DNA of 64,000 bases from Pseudonocardia hierapolitana (GCF_007994075.1 NZ_VIWU01000001.1:1984001-2048000), one strand, 5' to 3'; positions 1-9,030 are shown, numbered from the stretch's first letter. The notes: a model not told the origin generated them from the sequence alone. Program-made: numbers and translations.

Positions 1-678
1 CGCGGGCCGCTGCCGATGGACGGGCCGACCACGTTCACGGCGGGCACGCTGTTCCCGAAGTCGTCGAAGAAGATGGCCCGCGGGATCAACGCCGCGAGCG
101 GCAACCGCCCGCTGGTGATCCTCGCCAACCTCTCCGGCTTCGACGGCTCCCCCGAGTCGCTGCGCCAGATGCAGCTGGAGTACGGCGCCGAGATCGGCCG
201 GGCGGTCGTCAACTTCGACGGTCCGATCGTGTTCTGCGTGGTCTCCCGCTACCACGGCGGAGCGTTCGTGGTGTTCAGCGGAACGCTCAACGACAACATG
301 GAGGTCGCCGCCGTCGAGGGCTCCTACGCCTCGGTGATCGGCGGGGCGCCTGCCGCGGCCGTCGTGTTCGCAGGCGAGGTCAACAAGCGCACCGCCGCCG
401 ACCCGCGCATCGCCGACCTGGAGGCCCGCATCGCCGAGGCCCGCCAGAACGGCGCCGAGGAGGAGGCCGCGCGGCTCACCAACGAGCTCGCGACGCTGCG
501 CCCCGGCGTGCGGGCTGAGGTGCTCGGGAAGGTGGCCGACGAGTTCGACGCCGCGCACAGCGTCGAACGCGCCCAGCGGGTGGGCTCGGTGGACGTGATC
601 GTCCCGGCCACCGGCCTGCGCCCGTACCTGGCCGACGCCGTCCGACGGGGAATGGAGAAGGCCGGCAGCCATCGCTGA
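1..678 (+). CDS. Acyl-CoA carboxylase, carboxyltransferase C-terminus (partial)
   Basis: The frame is open from base 1, so this is the 3' end of a longer gene. The 225 visible residues are the C-terminal half of a biotin-dependent carboxyltransferase domain. They include the SGFDGSPES stretch, the SRYHGGAFVVFSG segment that helps form the active-site oxyanion region, and a closing helical tail. In this family the domain moves CO2 from carboxybiotin to acetyl- or propionyl-CoA to make malonyl- or methylmalonyl-CoA in the cytosol. The ending resembles large fused actinobacterial carboxylases (biotin carboxylase, BCCP and carboxyltransferase in one chain), but the N-terminal part is outside the window, so substrate and fusion state are unproven. 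It is convergent with the hexosaminidase at 716. Confidence 0.85.
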   Translation, partial: RGPLPMDGPTTFTAGTLFPKSSKKMARGINAASGNRPLVILANLSGFDGSPESLRQMQLEYGAEIGRAVVNFDGPIVFCVVSRYHGGAFVVFSGTLNDNMEVAAVEGSYASVIGGAPAAAVVFAGEVNKRTAADPRIADLEARIAEARQNGAEEEAARLTNELATLRPGVRAEVLGKVADEFDAAHSVERAQRVGSVDVIVPATGLRPYLADAVRRGMEKAGSHR

Positions 679-715
679 CCCCGCGAGTCGCGGTGTGAGT
701 GCGGGCGAGTCGCTG

Positions 716-1840
716 TCAGGAGCAGGCGCGCTTGGCGCGAAGGACCCTCGCGACGGCGGCGTCGTTCGCGGCGGGATCCAGGCGCGCCCGCTCCAGGTGG
801 TCCAGCACCGGCGTGATGCGGCCCCCGCTGGACCAGAGCGCCATGTCGGCGCCTGCGGCCAGTGCGCGCTCGACCGCCTCGGGCAGCGTGAACTCGTCGG
901 TGACGGCGTCCATCGCGCCGAGGTCGTCGGTGAGCACCAGGCCGTCGAAGCCGATCTCGCCGCGCAGGAGCGCGTACACCTCGGGCGTGAGCGAGCTGGG
1001 CATGTCCGTGGTGAGGCCGGGGACGTCCAGGTGCCCCACGAGCACGCCCGTGCGCCCGTCGGCGAGCGGGCCCCCCGGGCCGAGCAGCGCGGCGTACGGG
1101 CGCAGGTCGTCGGCGCGCAGGTCGTCCAGCGGCGGGGTGGAGACGCGGCCCTTGTGCGAGTCGCCGTTCGCCCGCCCGTGCCCCGGGAAGTGCTTGAGCA
1201 CCGTGTAGACGCCCGCGGCCCGTTGGCCCTCGGCGAACGCGGCCGCATAGCTGCCGACGGACTCGGGGTCGTCGCCGAACGAACGGTCCCCGATGGCTGC
1301 CGACCGGCCGGTGACGTCGACGGTCGGGGCGAGGTTCATCGTGATGCCGCGCGCGAGCTGCTCCCGTCCGCGCTCCTCGCCCAGCGCGCGCACCTGCTCG
1401 GGCGTGCGGGTGCGGGCCATCGCCCGGGCGCTGGGCAGCTCACCGTCGAGGTCGTCGATGCGCTGGACGCGCCCGCCCTCGTCGTCGACGGCCACGGCGA
1501 GCGGGACGCGGGACATCGCCTGCACCCCGCGCAGCGCCTGGTCGGTGAGCAGCGCGGTGGCGTTGCCGCCGACGAAGATCCCACCCACCTGGGTGGTGCG
1601 CACGTTCTCCGCGGTCGCGCGCGGGTCGGCGGCATCGACACCGACCATGAGCCGCTGGGCCAGCTTGTCCCGCGGGGTCATCGTCGCCACCACCTCGGCG
1701 CAGCGCGGGAGCCGGTCGGGTCCCAGGTGCTCGCCGGTGAGCGGGGGCGGCGGCGCCGGCGTCGCGGCCGCCGGGACCGTCGTGAGGACCAGCCCCGCGA
1801 GGACTCCGAGCACCACTGCGAGCGACTTGCGAACCGTCAT
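716..1840 (-). CDS. Secreted glycoside hydrolase family 3 beta-N-acetylhexosaminidase
   Basis: 374 residues. An N-terminal signal peptide (MTVRKSLAVVLGVLAGL, ending in an AAA-type cleavage site near residue 26) precedes a GH3 barrel. The NagZ-type signature KHFPGHG is at about 216-222, followed by DSHKG whose His is the likely general acid. The nucleophile Asp lies in VLTDDLGAM near 304-305. This NagZ-like subfamily removes terminal GlcNAc from peptidoglycan fragments or other beta-GlcNAc glycans; the signal peptide places it outside the membrane. The ATG at 1840 was chosen over longer in-frame extensions because GGAGGAGG lies just upstream and the signal peptide begins there. The next upstream gene (1903-2901) is on the same strand, 62 nt away. 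Confidence 0.88.
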   Translation of the reverse strand: MTVRKSLAVVLGVLAGLVLTTVPAAATPAPPPPLTGEHLGPDRLPRCAEVVATMTPRDKLAQRLMVGVDAADPRATAENVRTTQVGGIFVGGNATALLTDQALRGVQAMSRVPLAVAVDDEGGRVQRIDDLDGELPSARAMARTRTPEQVRALGEERGREQLARGITMNLAPTVDVTGRSAAIGDRSFGDDPESVGSYAAAFAEGQRAAGVYTVLKHFPGHGRANGDSHKGRVSTPPLDDLRADDLRPYAALLGPGGPLADGRTGVLVGHLDVPGLTTDMPSSLTPEVYALLRGEIGFDGLVLTDDLGAMDAVTDEFTLPEAVERALAAGADMALWSSGGRITPVLDHLERARLDPAANDAAVARVLRAKRACS

Positions 1841-1902
1841 CGCGGCCCATCCTCCTCCGCCCGGGACCGCGCCCCGATCCGCCCCGTGTGGGTCGTGGTG
1901 GC

Positions 1903-2901
1903 TCAGGCGATCGCCGGCACCCGCTCCGCCTCCGGTGGCGGGCCGGGCGGGGTGCCGTCGCCGAACGGCCGCCCGCCCAGCTCCTCGCGCCCGTGCGCAG
2001 TGAGCCAGCCACGGGGATCGGGGCCGAGCGGGACGATCCCGGTCGGGTTGATCTCGGCGTGCACGCCGTAGTAGTGCTGCTTGATCTGCTCGAAGTCGAT
2101 CGTGTCGCCGAAACCGGGGGTCTGGAACAGGTCGCGCGCGTAGGCCCACAGCACCGGCATCTCGGCGAGCTTCTGCCGGTTGCACTTGAAGTGGCCGTGG
2201 TAGACGGCGTCGAACCGGACGAGCGTGGTCCACAGCCGGACGTCGGCCTCGGTGATCGTGTCCCCGACGAGGTAGCGACGGGTGGCGAGTCGCTCGGACA
2301 GCCGGTCGAGCCGCGTGAACAGCGCACGGTAGGCCTTCTCGTACGACCCCTGCCCCTTGGCGAAGCCGGCCTTGTAGACGCCGTTGTTGACGTCGTCGTA
2401 GACGGCCTCGTTGATCTCGTCGATCTCGGCCCGGTGCTGCTCCGGGTACAGGTCGGGAGCACCCTCGCGGTGGTACGCGCGCCACTGCGTCGAGAAGTCC
2501 AGCGTGAGGCACTGGAAGTTGTTGGTCACCGCCTTGCCGCTGGCGATCTCGACGACGGTCGGGACGGTGACGCCTGCGTCGAAGCCCGGGTGGGCCTTCT
2601 CGTACGCCTCGCGGAGGTACTCGATGCCGAGCACCGGGTCCCGGTTGTCGGGATCGTTGTGGAACCGCCAGCTCCGCTCGTCGTGCAGCGGTCCTGCGAT
2701 GCCCATCGACAGCACCGGCTCCAGGCCGAGCAACCGCCGGACGATCACGCTCCGGTTCGCCCACGGGCACGCCCGCGCGACCACCAGCCGGTACCGGCCG
2801 GGCTCGGCGGGCCAGTGCGACGACCCGTCGGAGGTGATCCGTTCGGTGAGCGCGACCGGCTCGCGTTCGAAGGCGTCGGTTCGGGACTGGGTGGCAGCCA
2901 T
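1903..2901 (-). CDS. Glutathionyl-hydroquinone reductase family (GST-like) protein
   Basis: 332 residues from the ATG at 2901. The thioredoxin-fold domain carries the motif ACPWANR (Cys near residue 45), the catalytic cysteine of the YqjG/ECM4 S-glutathionyl-hydroquinone reductase class. A C-terminal all-alpha GST domain follows (RRYLVGDTITEADVRLW region). Family members reductively remove a thiol from thiol-conjugated quinones. Actinobacteria mostly use mycothiol instead of glutathione, so the true thiol partner is probably mycothiol, which is an inference. The start at 2901 fits the family N-terminus; an upstream in-frame extension reaches 3015 but is low-complexity. Confidence 0.85.
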   Translation of the reverse strand: MAATQSRTDAFEREPVALTERITSDGSSHWPAEPGRYRLVVARACPWANRSVIVRRLLGLEPVLSMGIAGPLHDERSWRFHNDPDNRDPVLGIEYLREAYEKAHPGFDAGVTVPTVVEIASGKAVTNNFQCLTLDFSTQWRAYHREGAPDLYPEQHRAEIDEINEAVYDDVNNGVYKAGFAKGQGSYEKAYRALFTRLDRLSERLATRRYLVGDTITEADVRLWTTLVRFDAVYHGHFKCNRQKLAEMPVLWAYARDLFQTPGFGDTIDFEQIKQHYYGVHAEINPTGIVPLGPDPRGWLTAHGREELGGRPFGDGTPPGPPPEAERVPAIA

Positions 2902-2938
2902 GGACCCGAATCTATGCGGCCGCGGGCCGCTGCACCGG

Positions 2939-3094
2939 TCAGTCGTCGCCCTCGCCGTCGCCGTCTTCCTGCTGCGTGACGCCGGGGGCGTCGTCGCCGT
3001 CGTCGTCGCCGCCACCGCAGGAACCCGCGGTCAGGAAGAGAGCGGCGCCTGCGAGGACCGCCGCGATCGTCCGGCTCAGGCTCGTTCGTCCCAT
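2939..3094 (-). CDS. Small Asp/Gly-rich putative lipoprotein
   Basis: 51 residues: a Lys/Arg-poor n-region, a hydrophobic stretch (TIAAVLAGAALFLTAG), a cysteine at 26, then an acidic Gly/Asp tail. This is the architecture of a small exported lipoprotein, although the -3 residue is Ala, so the lipobox is imperfect. The ATG at 3094 lies inside the 3' end of the GtrA-like gene (19-nt overlap), so translation is probably coupled. No function is recognisable; the acidic tail could bind cations. Confidence 0.5.
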   Translation of the reverse strand: MGRTSLSRTIAAVLAGAALFLTAGSCGGGDDDGDDAPGVTQQEDGDGEGDD

Positions 3095-3573
3095 GCGTCC
3101 ACCGTGCCAGGTTTCGGGGCAACCGGCTGGACGGGGACATCGCTCGTGCCGAACACCCAGTAGCGCATCACGAGGAAGCGGCCGACGCCGCCGAGAACGC
3201 TCGCCGCGGCGAGCGCGACGGTCTCCTCCACCGGTGTCGGCGCATCGACGACCAGCCCGAGCAGCAGCAGGACGGCAGAGCTGTAGAACGCGTAGAACAG
3301 GACAGTGCCGCCGACCTGCACCCGGGCCCGCCACCGGTGCACGGCCGTGCCCCCGAACGTGAACCGGCCGTTCGCCTCCGTGCTCACGGCGGTGCTCACG
3401 AGCAGCGCGACGAGGCTCGCAGGCACCGCGTCCAGCCCGGCGGTGCGCAGGAGCAGGAAAGTGGCGGCGTTGACGGCCGTGCCGAGGCCGCCGACCATCA
3501 CGTAGCGGGCCACCTGCAGGAACAGCGGGTGCCGCAGCCGCGACCATGCCGGCGCGACCACCGCGCTCGCCAT
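3076..3573 (-). CDS. GtrA-like membrane protein
   Basis: 165 residues with four predicted transmembrane helices and the GtrA signature YVMVGGLGTAVNAATFLLL near the start, ending with RFLVMRYWVFG. GtrA family proteins are small flippase-like proteins linked to moving polyprenyl-linked sugars across the membrane during cell-wall or O-antigen glycosylation. The ATG at 3573 is preferred to a GTG at 3582 because GGAAGGG sits about 10 nt upstream of the ATG and too close to the GTG. It overlaps the small lipoprotein gene downstream. Confidence 0.8.
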   Translation of the reverse strand: MASAVVAPAWSRLRHPLFLQVARYVMVGGLGTAVNAATFLLLRTAGLDAVPASLVALLVSTAVSTEANGRFTFGGTAVHRWRARVQVGGTVLFYAFYSSAVLLLLGLVVDAPTPVEETVALAAASVLGGVGRFLVMRYWVFGTSDVPVQPVAPKPGTVDAWDERA

Positions 3574-3761
3574 GTCCACCACGCCCTTCCGGCCGCGTCC
3601 CTCGTCGATCCCCTCTTATCTCATCCGGACCGGGGGACGCGCTGTCGCTCACTCGTGCGAACGCTGTGAGCGGAGCGTCATTCCCGGCCTGACGGATGTC
3701 ACGGTCACGTCGTGACCGCTGTCGTGGTCGCCGCCGGCCCGCGAGACGCAGGCTCTCGGAC

Positions 3762-4397
3762 ATGACGCAGACGACCCCGCGCACCCCCGCTACCGCGGCC
3801 CCTCGTCGGGCGATGTTCCTGGGCCTGTTCCGGGACATCGGGCTCAGCCTGGCGGCGTACTACGGACTTCGCGCCGTGGGCGCCTCGCCGTCCGTCGCGC
3901 TGCTCGGCGGCACGGTGACGGCGGGCCTGCGGATCGCGTACGTGTGGCTGCGCACCCGCCGCTTCGACGGGTTCGCCGCGTTCATGCTCGCCGAGTTCGG
4001 GGTGGGGCTGGGCTTCGCGTTGCTCACCGGGGACGCCCGCTTCCTGGTGGCGAAGGAGTCGTTCAGCACCGCCGTCGCCGGGCTGATCTTCCTCGCGAGC
4101 TGCGGGTTCGGCCGGCCGATGATCTGGCACGCCGCGGCGCGCTTCCAACCGGAAGCCCGCGCCGAGCTCGATCGCCTGTGGTGCGGGTCGCCGGGGTTCC
4201 GGCGCACGTTCCGGATGCTGACCATCGGCTGGGGCGCCGGGATGCTGGCCGAGGCGGTGGCCCGCGTGGTGGTCGCGTACACCCTGCCCGTCGACGCCGC
4301 GGCCGGGCTGTCACAGCTCCTCCGCTTCGGCGCGATGGGGTTGCTCGTGCTGTGGACGCTCGCCACGGTGAAGCGCCGCCGCGCCAGCCGGTCGTAA
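3762..4397 (+). CDS. Conserved multi-pass membrane protein (VC0807-like)
   Basis: 211 residues from the ATG at 3762, with about six hydrophobic helices. The sequence resembles the VC0807 domain family of bacterial membrane proteins, whose molecular function is unknown. The stop is 9 nt before the histidine kinase, so the gene is probably co-transcribed with the two-component system and could be part of its sensing input or a target; this is context only. Confidence 0.6.
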   Translation: MTQTTPRTPATAAPRRAMFLGLFRDIGLSLAAYYGLRAVGASPSVALLGGTVTAGLRIAYVWLRTRRFDGFAAFMLAEFGVGLGFALLTGDARFLVAKESFSTAVAGLIFLASCGFGRPMIWHAAARFQPEARAELDRLWCGSPGFRRTFRMLTIGWGAGMLAEAVARVVVAYTLPVDAAAGLSQLLRFGAMGLLVLWTLATVKRRRASRS

Positions 4398-4406
4398 GGT
4401 CGGATC

Positions 4407-5522
4407 GTGAGTGCCGAGCCGGGCGTCGACCTCCGGGAATGGCCGGTCTGGCGCCCCGTGGACCCCGCGGCCACCCGCCGGGTCCGGCTGCGGAGCGTGA
4501 TCGCCTCCGCGGTGTTCCTGGCCTTCCTCGTGCGCAACGTGATCGAGGAGTGGGGCGGGTCCGCGGCCGCACTGGTCGCCGTCGCCTCGGCGTACGCAGC
4601 GAGCTACCTGCTCACGCTGTACTTCGGACCGCTGTACGGGCCGGCCGGGCGGACCCTCCTCATCGGCTGGCTGTACGTCATCGGTGCCGCGTTCGCGCTG
4701 GTGACCGGCGACCCGAGCGACCTGACGATGCTGGCTTACGCGGTGGCCGCCGGGATCATCCTGCTGCCGCTGCGGTGGGGCGCAGCGCTCGGCCTGCTCA
4801 CCACCGCCGCGGTGATGGCCGGCACGCGGGCGGTGGACGGCGCGGTCGACTGGAGCGACACGTTCGTGCTGCTCATGATGACCGCAGGCGTGGTGGCCGT
4901 GACCCAGCTGATCCGCACGGTCAACCAGCTCCGCGCCGCGCACGACCGCATCCGCGCGCTCGCCGTGGCCGACGAGCGGTCCCGCCTGGCCAGGGACCTG
5001 CACGACGTACTGGGCCACAGCCTCACCACGATCACCGTCAAGACCGGCCTGGCCCGGCGGATCCTGGAGAGCGGGGCCGATCCGGGACGGGCCCTCACCG
5101 AGCTGGGCGACGCCGAGCGGCTGTCCCGCCAGGCGCTCACGGAGATCCGCGCCACCGTGTCCGGTTACCGGCGGCCCTCGCTGGCCGCCGAGCTCGCCGG
5201 GGCCCACGAGGCGCTGCGGGCGGCCGACATCGCGGGGGATCTCCCGCAGGCCGTCGACGACGTCGCGGAGGAGCTGCGGGAGCCGTTCGCGTACGTCCTG
5301 CGCGAGGGCGTCACCAACGTGATCCGGCACAGCGGCGCCACCCGCTGCGTCGTCCGGATGGGCCCGCGCTGCCTGGAGATCCGCGACGACGGCCGGCCCA
5401 CCGACGGGGTCGAGGCCGGGAGCGGCCTCACCGGTCTCACCGAACGGATGGCCGCCGTGGGCGGCCGGCTGACCGCGGAATCGTTGCCGGCCAAGGGTTT
5501 CCGCCTGTACGCGGAGGCGTGA
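4407..5522 (+). CDS. NarL/DesK-type sensor histidine kinase
   Basis: 371 residues from GTG 4407. The N-terminal half has about five to six transmembrane helices and no obvious extracytoplasmic domain, as in DesK-like membrane-state sensors. A HisKA_3 dimerisation helix follows with the phosphoacceptor in RDLHDVLGHSL (near residue 200), then an HATPase_c domain with the N-box region EGVTNVIRHS and a GSGLTGLTERM G-box. It autophosphorylates and passes phosphate to the adjacent regulator. Its TGA overlaps the regulator's ATG by one base (TGATG), so translation is coupled. Confidence 0.92.
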   Translation: MSAEPGVDLREWPVWRPVDPAATRRVRLRSVIASAVFLAFLVRNVIEEWGGSAAALVAVASAYAASYLLTLYFGPLYGPAGRTLLIGWLYVIGAAFALVTGDPSDLTMLAYAVAAGIILLPLRWGAALGLLTTAAVMAGTRAVDGAVDWSDTFVLLMMTAGVVAVTQLIRTVNQLRAAHDRIRALAVADERSRLARDLHDVLGHSLTTITVKTGLARRILESGADPGRALTELGDAERLSRQALTEIRATVSGYRRPSLAAELAGAHEALRAADIAGDLPQAVDDVAEELREPFAYVLREGVTNVIRHSGATRCVVRMGPRCLEIRDDGRPTDGVEAGSGLTGLTERMAAVGGRLTAESLPAKGFRLYAEA

Positions 5523-6127
5523 TGATCCGGGTGCTGCTGGCCGACGACCAGGCGCTCGTCCGCGGTGCACTGGCGGCGATGCTCGACCTGGAGCCCGACA
5601 TCGAGGTGGTGGCCGACGTCGGCGACGGGGACGAGGTCGTCGAGGCCGCCCGCCGCGCTTCGCCCGACGTCGCACTGCTGGACGTGCAGATGCCCGGCAC
5701 GGACGGGCTGACCGCGGCGCAGCGGCTGCACGCCGCGCTGCCGACCTGCCGCATCGTCATGTGCACGACGTTCGGCAGGCCGGGCTACTTCGCCCGTGCC
5801 ATGGCCGCAGGCGCCGCCGGCTTCGTGGTGAAGGACTCGCCGCCGGAGCAGCTGGTGGAGGCGATCCGCAGGGTGCACGCGGGGCTGCGCGTGGTCGACC
5901 CCGGACTGGCCGCGGAATCCCTCGCCCGCGGCGTCAGCCCGTTCACCGAACGGGAGCGCGACGTGCTGCGCGCGGCCCGGGACGGCGCGAACGTCGCCGA
6001 CATCGCCCGCGCCGTGAACCTGTCGGGCGGCACCGTCCGCAACCACCTGTCCTCCGTGATCGGCAAGACGGGCGCCGCCAACCGCGCAGAGGCCGCCCGC
6101 ATCGCCGAGGAGAACGGCTGGCTGTGA
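5522..6127 (+). CDS. NarL/FixJ-family response regulator
   Basis: 201 residues. The receiver domain starts MIRVLLADDQALVRG (acidic pocket DD) with the phosphorylated Asp in ALLDVQMPGTDG near 54, Thr/Ser in MCTTF, and Lys in VVKDSPP. A LuxR-type HTH occupies about 140-198 (FTERERDVLRAARDG, GTVRNHLSSVIGKTG). It is translationally coupled to the preceding kinase. The targets are not evident; the membrane protein at 3762 is a candidate for local autoregulation. Confidence 0.92.
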   Translation: MIRVLLADDQALVRGALAAMLDLEPDIEVVADVGDGDEVVEAARRASPDVALLDVQMPGTDGLTAAQRLHAALPTCRIVMCTTFGRPGYFARAMAAGAAGFVVKDSPPEQLVEAIRRVHAGLRVVDPGLAAESLARGVSPFTERERDVLRAARDGANVADIARAVNLSGGTVRNHLSSVIGKTGAANRAEAARIAEENGWL

Positions 6128-6134
6128 GCCCGTC

Positions 6135-6527
6135 TCAGGCGACGGGGGTGATCTGGCTCAGCACGCAGAGCCAGCGACCACCGCGGTGCACGAACACGTC
6201 CGTCACCCACTCGTCGGCGTCGAACCGCCTGCCTTCGTAGTGCGCGGTGTTCGTCATGCGCGCGGTGAGGAGCGCCGTGTCACCGTGGGCCCGCACCCGG
6301 GAGTCGCCGACGCGGTCCATGGCCGAGTGGGTCAACGCCCCGGACTCGACCACGGACAGGAACTGCTCCTTGGTCGTCACGCCGGACGCGGAGACCATCA
6401 CCCAGTCGTCCGCCATGAAGCCGGCGATCCGTGCGGCGTCGTTCGAGACGATCGCGCGTGCCCACTCGTCCTCGACGGCCTCCAGCTCCGCCTCGACCGC
6501 CTGTCGTGCACCGGTCTCGTCCGACAT
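6135..6527 (-). CDS. SnoaL/NTF2-like (DUF4440-type) protein
   Basis: 130 residues with the cone-shaped NTF2/SnoaL-like pattern: an N-terminal helix (WARAIVSNDAARIAGFMADD), then beta strands with the W(V/C) pairs. Proteins of this fold bind small hydrophobic molecules or act as isomerases or cyclases, and the sequence does not say which. It lies 11 nt downstream of pcaG on the same strand, so it may be the last gene of the pob/pca operon, with no recognised role in that pathway. Confidence 0.7.
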   Translation of the reverse strand: MSDETGARQAVEAELEAVEDEWARAIVSNDAARIAGFMADDWVMVSASGVTTKEQFLSVVESGALTHSAMDRVGDSRVRAHGDTALLTARMTNTAHYEGRRFDADEWVTDVFVHRGGRWLCVLSQITPVA

Positions 6528-6538
6528 CGAGCCTCCGG

Positions 6539-7087
6539 TCAGATCTGGAGGAAGACCGTCTCCCCCTCGCCCTGCAGGCGGATGTCGAACCGCAGCTCGC
6601 CCTCGCCTGCGTGCTCGGCCACCAGGGTGGCCGCGCGTTCGGGCGGAAGCGACGACAGCAGCGGGTCGGCGGCGTTGGCCTCGGTCTCGTCCGGGAAGTA
6701 GATGCGGGTGACGAGCCGGTCGAGCAGCCCGCGCGCCAGCACCGTGACGTCGATGTGCGGCGCCTGCCCGTCCCCCAGCGCGCCCGGCTTCACCGTGACG
6801 ATCTGGTAGTGGCCCTCGCCGTCGGTCGGGCAGCGGCCGAATCCGGCGAACCCGGAGCCGGAGGCGCCCCGCGGGTCGTCGGGGTGGTCGAAGCGGCCGT
6901 CGGCGTCGGCCTGCCAGGTCTCGATCACGCCATCGGGCACCGGGGCGCCCGCGCCGTCGCGCACGATGCCGGAGATGCGGATCGCCCCCGGGCTGCCCTC
7001 GGGGACGACCAGGTGGCCGTCGGACCAGGTCAGGCCGATCGACAGGAACGGCCCGACCGTCTGCGACGGGGTGAGCAGGTCACTCAT
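6539..7087 (-). CDS. pcaG: Protocatechuate 3,4-dioxygenase alpha subunit
   Basis: 182 residues. It begins with the family signature TPSQTVGPFLSIGL and continues with the intradiol dioxygenase beta-sandwich (GVIETWQADADGRFDHP). The alpha subunit shapes the active site but lacks the full iron-ligand set. With PcaH it forms the iron(III) enzyme that opens protocatechuate to 3-carboxy-cis,cis-muconate. The gene starts 8 nt inside the end of pcaH, typical of the coupled pcaHG pair. Confidence 0.93.
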   Translation of the reverse strand: MSDLLTPSQTVGPFLSIGLTWSDGHLVVPEGSPGAIRISGIVRDGAGAPVPDGVIETWQADADGRFDHPDDPRGASGSGFAGFGRCPTDGEGHYQIVTVKPGALGDGQAPHIDVTVLARGLLDRLVTRIYFPDETEANAADPLLSSLPPERAATLVAEHAGEGELRFDIRLQGEGETVFLQI

Positions 7088-7808
7088 GGGGCTCCTCGAA
7101 GGGGGTCTGCTCGCGGCCGCGCAGCACGATGTCCCAGCGGTAGGCGAGCGCCCACTCCGGCCGGGTGGCCTCGAGGTCGAACGTCGAGATCATGCGCTCG
7201 CGGGCCTTCGGGTCCGGGACCGAGTTGAAGATCGGGTCCTGGCCGAACAGGGGGTCGTCCGGGAAGTACATCTGCGTGACGAGCCGCTGGGTGAACGCGC
7301 GACCGAAGAGCGAGAAGTGGATGTGCGCCGGGCGCCACGCGTTGTGGTGGTTGCCCCACGGGTAGGCGCCGGGCTTGATCGTGGTGAACGAGTACTCGCC
7401 CTTGTTGTTGGTGAGCACCCGCCCGCCGCCGGTGAAGTTCGGGTCGAGCGCGCCGGCCCAGTTGTCGTTCTTGTGCGGGTAGCGGCCGGACGCGTTGGCC
7501 TGCCACACCTCGACGAGCGTGTCGGGCACGGGACGCCCGTCGCTGTCGAGGACGCGGCCGAACACGACGATCCGCTGGCCGATCGGCTCGCCCGCGTGCT
7601 GGGTGGTGAGGTCGTGGTCGCTGGGGCCGATCAGGTCGCTGTGGCCCGCCGTCAGCAGCGGTCCGGTGACCTCGGTGAGCCGGTTCGGCAGCACGATCGG
7701 CGCCTGCGACGGCGCCCGCAGGGCGGTGCTCTTGTAGCCGGGGTGGTCCAGCGGCGGGTGCGTGCCCGGCGGTGGCTGCCGGTAGCCGGCGGGCTGGGCG
7801 AGCGTCAC
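7080..7808 (-). CDS. pcaH: Protocatechuate 3,4-dioxygenase beta subunit
   Basis: 242 residues from GTG 7808. The beta subunit carries the Fe(III) site: Tyr in GRYPHKND and in GAYPWG, and the His pair in the RPAHIHFSLFG region, with the core motif LVEVWQANASGRYPH. It ring-opens protocatechuate together with PcaG. GTG 7808 was chosen over GTG 7826 because AAAGGA lies 9 nt upstream of it and the longer form adds only six residues. pobA ends 49 nt upstream on the same strand, so 4-hydroxybenzoate is converted to protocatechuate and then cleaved by one operon. Confidence 0.93.
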   Translation of the reverse strand: MTLAQPAGYRQPPPGTHPPLDHPGYKSTALRAPSQAPIVLPNRLTEVTGPLLTAGHSDLIGPSDHDLTTQHAGEPIGQRIVVFGRVLDSDGRPVPDTLVEVWQANASGRYPHKNDNWAGALDPNFTGGGRVLTNNKGEYSFTTIKPGAYPWGNHHNAWRPAHIHFSLFGRAFTQRLVTQMYFPDDPLFGQDPIFNSVPDPKARERMISTFDLEATRPEWALAYRWDIVLRGREQTPFEEPHE

Positions 7809-7857
7809 GATGATCAGTCCTTTCACTGACGGTTGTCCGCCTGGCGGCGTTCAGCCG

Positions 7858-9030
7858 TCAGACATGCATGGCTCGATGAGGCAGGCCGGTGTAGTTCTCG
7901 GCGAGACTGGTGGCCGCGGCTCTCGACGTCACGGTGTAGTGCAGCTGCGAGAGCTGGAGGCGGCGGGTGAACGGGTCCCCGTCCGGGGCGTTGTGCAGCA
8001 TCGACGTCATCCACCACGAGAAGTGCTCCGCCCGCCAGACGCGGCGCAGGCACGTGTCGGAGTACGCGTCGAGACCGGCTTCGTCGCCGCCTGCGAGGTA
8101 GGCGGTGAGCGCCTCGGCCAGGACTCGCACGTCGGCGACGGCGAGGTTCATGCCCTTCGCCCCGGTGGGCGGCACGATGTGCGCCGCGTCGCCCGCGAGG
8201 AAGAGCCGCCCGTGCCGCATGGGCTCGGCCACGAAGCTGCGCATCCCCGTGACGCCCTTCTCCAGGACCGGGCCCTCGTTGAGCGTGAAGCCATCGGCGG
8301 CAAGGCGCGTGGCCAGCTCGTCCCATATCCGGTTGTCCGGCCAGTCGGCGAGGTCGGTGTCCGGCGGCACCTGCAGGTAGAGGCGGGTGATCTCCGGGCT
8401 GCGCATCGAGTAGAGCGCGAACCCGTTCGCGTGGTTGGCGTAGGCGAGCTCGTGCTGGGTGGGGGCGGCCTTGGCGAGGATCCCGAGCCACGCGTAGGGG
8501 TACTCGCGGTCGAACACCTCCGGCGAGTACGTGTCGCGGCTGATCCCGTGGAAGCCGTCGCAGCCTGCGACGATGTCGCAGCGCAGCTCGTGGCGGGTGC
8601 CGGTGGTGTCGGTGTAGGAGATCACCGGCGAGTCTGCGAGGCCGTCGAGCACCACGTCGGAGACCTCGAAACGAAGGTCGCCGCCGTCGGCGAGGCGCCG
8701 GGTGATCAGGTCCTTCACGACCTCCTGCTGCCCGTACACGGTGATCCCGCGGCCGACGAGGTCGGTGAAGTCGATGCGGTGGTCCACGCCCTCGAAGCGC
8801 AGCGAGATCCCCTCGTGCGGCATCCCCTCGCGGTCGAGCCGCTCGGCGAGCCCGACCTCGCGCAGCAGCTCCACGGTGGGGTGCTCCAGCACACCCGCCC
8901 GCACCCGCTGCTGCACGTACTCGCGGCTGCGGGTCTCGAGCACCACCGAGTCGATGCCGGAGAGGGCCAGGAGGTGCGACAGCAGCAGCCCCGCTGGTCC
9001 CGCCCCGACGATGCCGACCTGCGTGCGCAT
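7858..9030 (-). CDS. pobA: 4-hydroxybenzoate 3-monooxygenase
   Basis: 390 residues, matching the usual size of about 390 for PobA. Group A flavoprotein monooxygenase: the Rossmann motif VGIVGAGPAGLLLSHLLA at the start, the DG motif (IVAGCDGFHGISR), and the second FAD motif LAGDAAHIVPPTGAKGMNLA near 285-300. It hydroxylates 4-hydroxybenzoate to protocatechuate using NAD(P)H and O2. It heads the pobA-pcaH-pcaG operon and is divergent from an IclR regulator across a 78-nt gap. Confidence 0.95.
   Translation of the reverse strand: MRTQVGIVGAGPAGLLLSHLLALSGIDSVVLETRSREYVQQRVRAGVLEHPTVELLREVGLAERLDREGMPHEGISLRFEGVDHRIDFTDLVGRGITVYGQQEVVKDLITRRLADGGDLRFEVSDVVLDGLADSPVISYTDTTGTRHELRCDIVAGCDGFHGISRDTYSPEVFDREYPYAWLGILAKAAPTQHELAYANHANGFALYSMRSPEITRLYLQVPPDTDLADWPDNRIWDELATRLAADGFTLNEGPVLEKGVTGMRSFVAEPMRHGRLFLAGDAAHIVPPTGAKGMNLAVADVRVLAEALTAYLAGGDEAGLDAYSDTCLRRVWRAEHFSWWMTSMLHNAPDGDPFTRRLQLSQLHYTVTSRAAATSLAENYTGLPHRAMHV

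Noticed and set aside
7810..7826. GTG 7826 as the pcaH start
   Set aside because: It lacks a ribosome-binding site. AAAGGA is correctly spaced only for GTG 7808.
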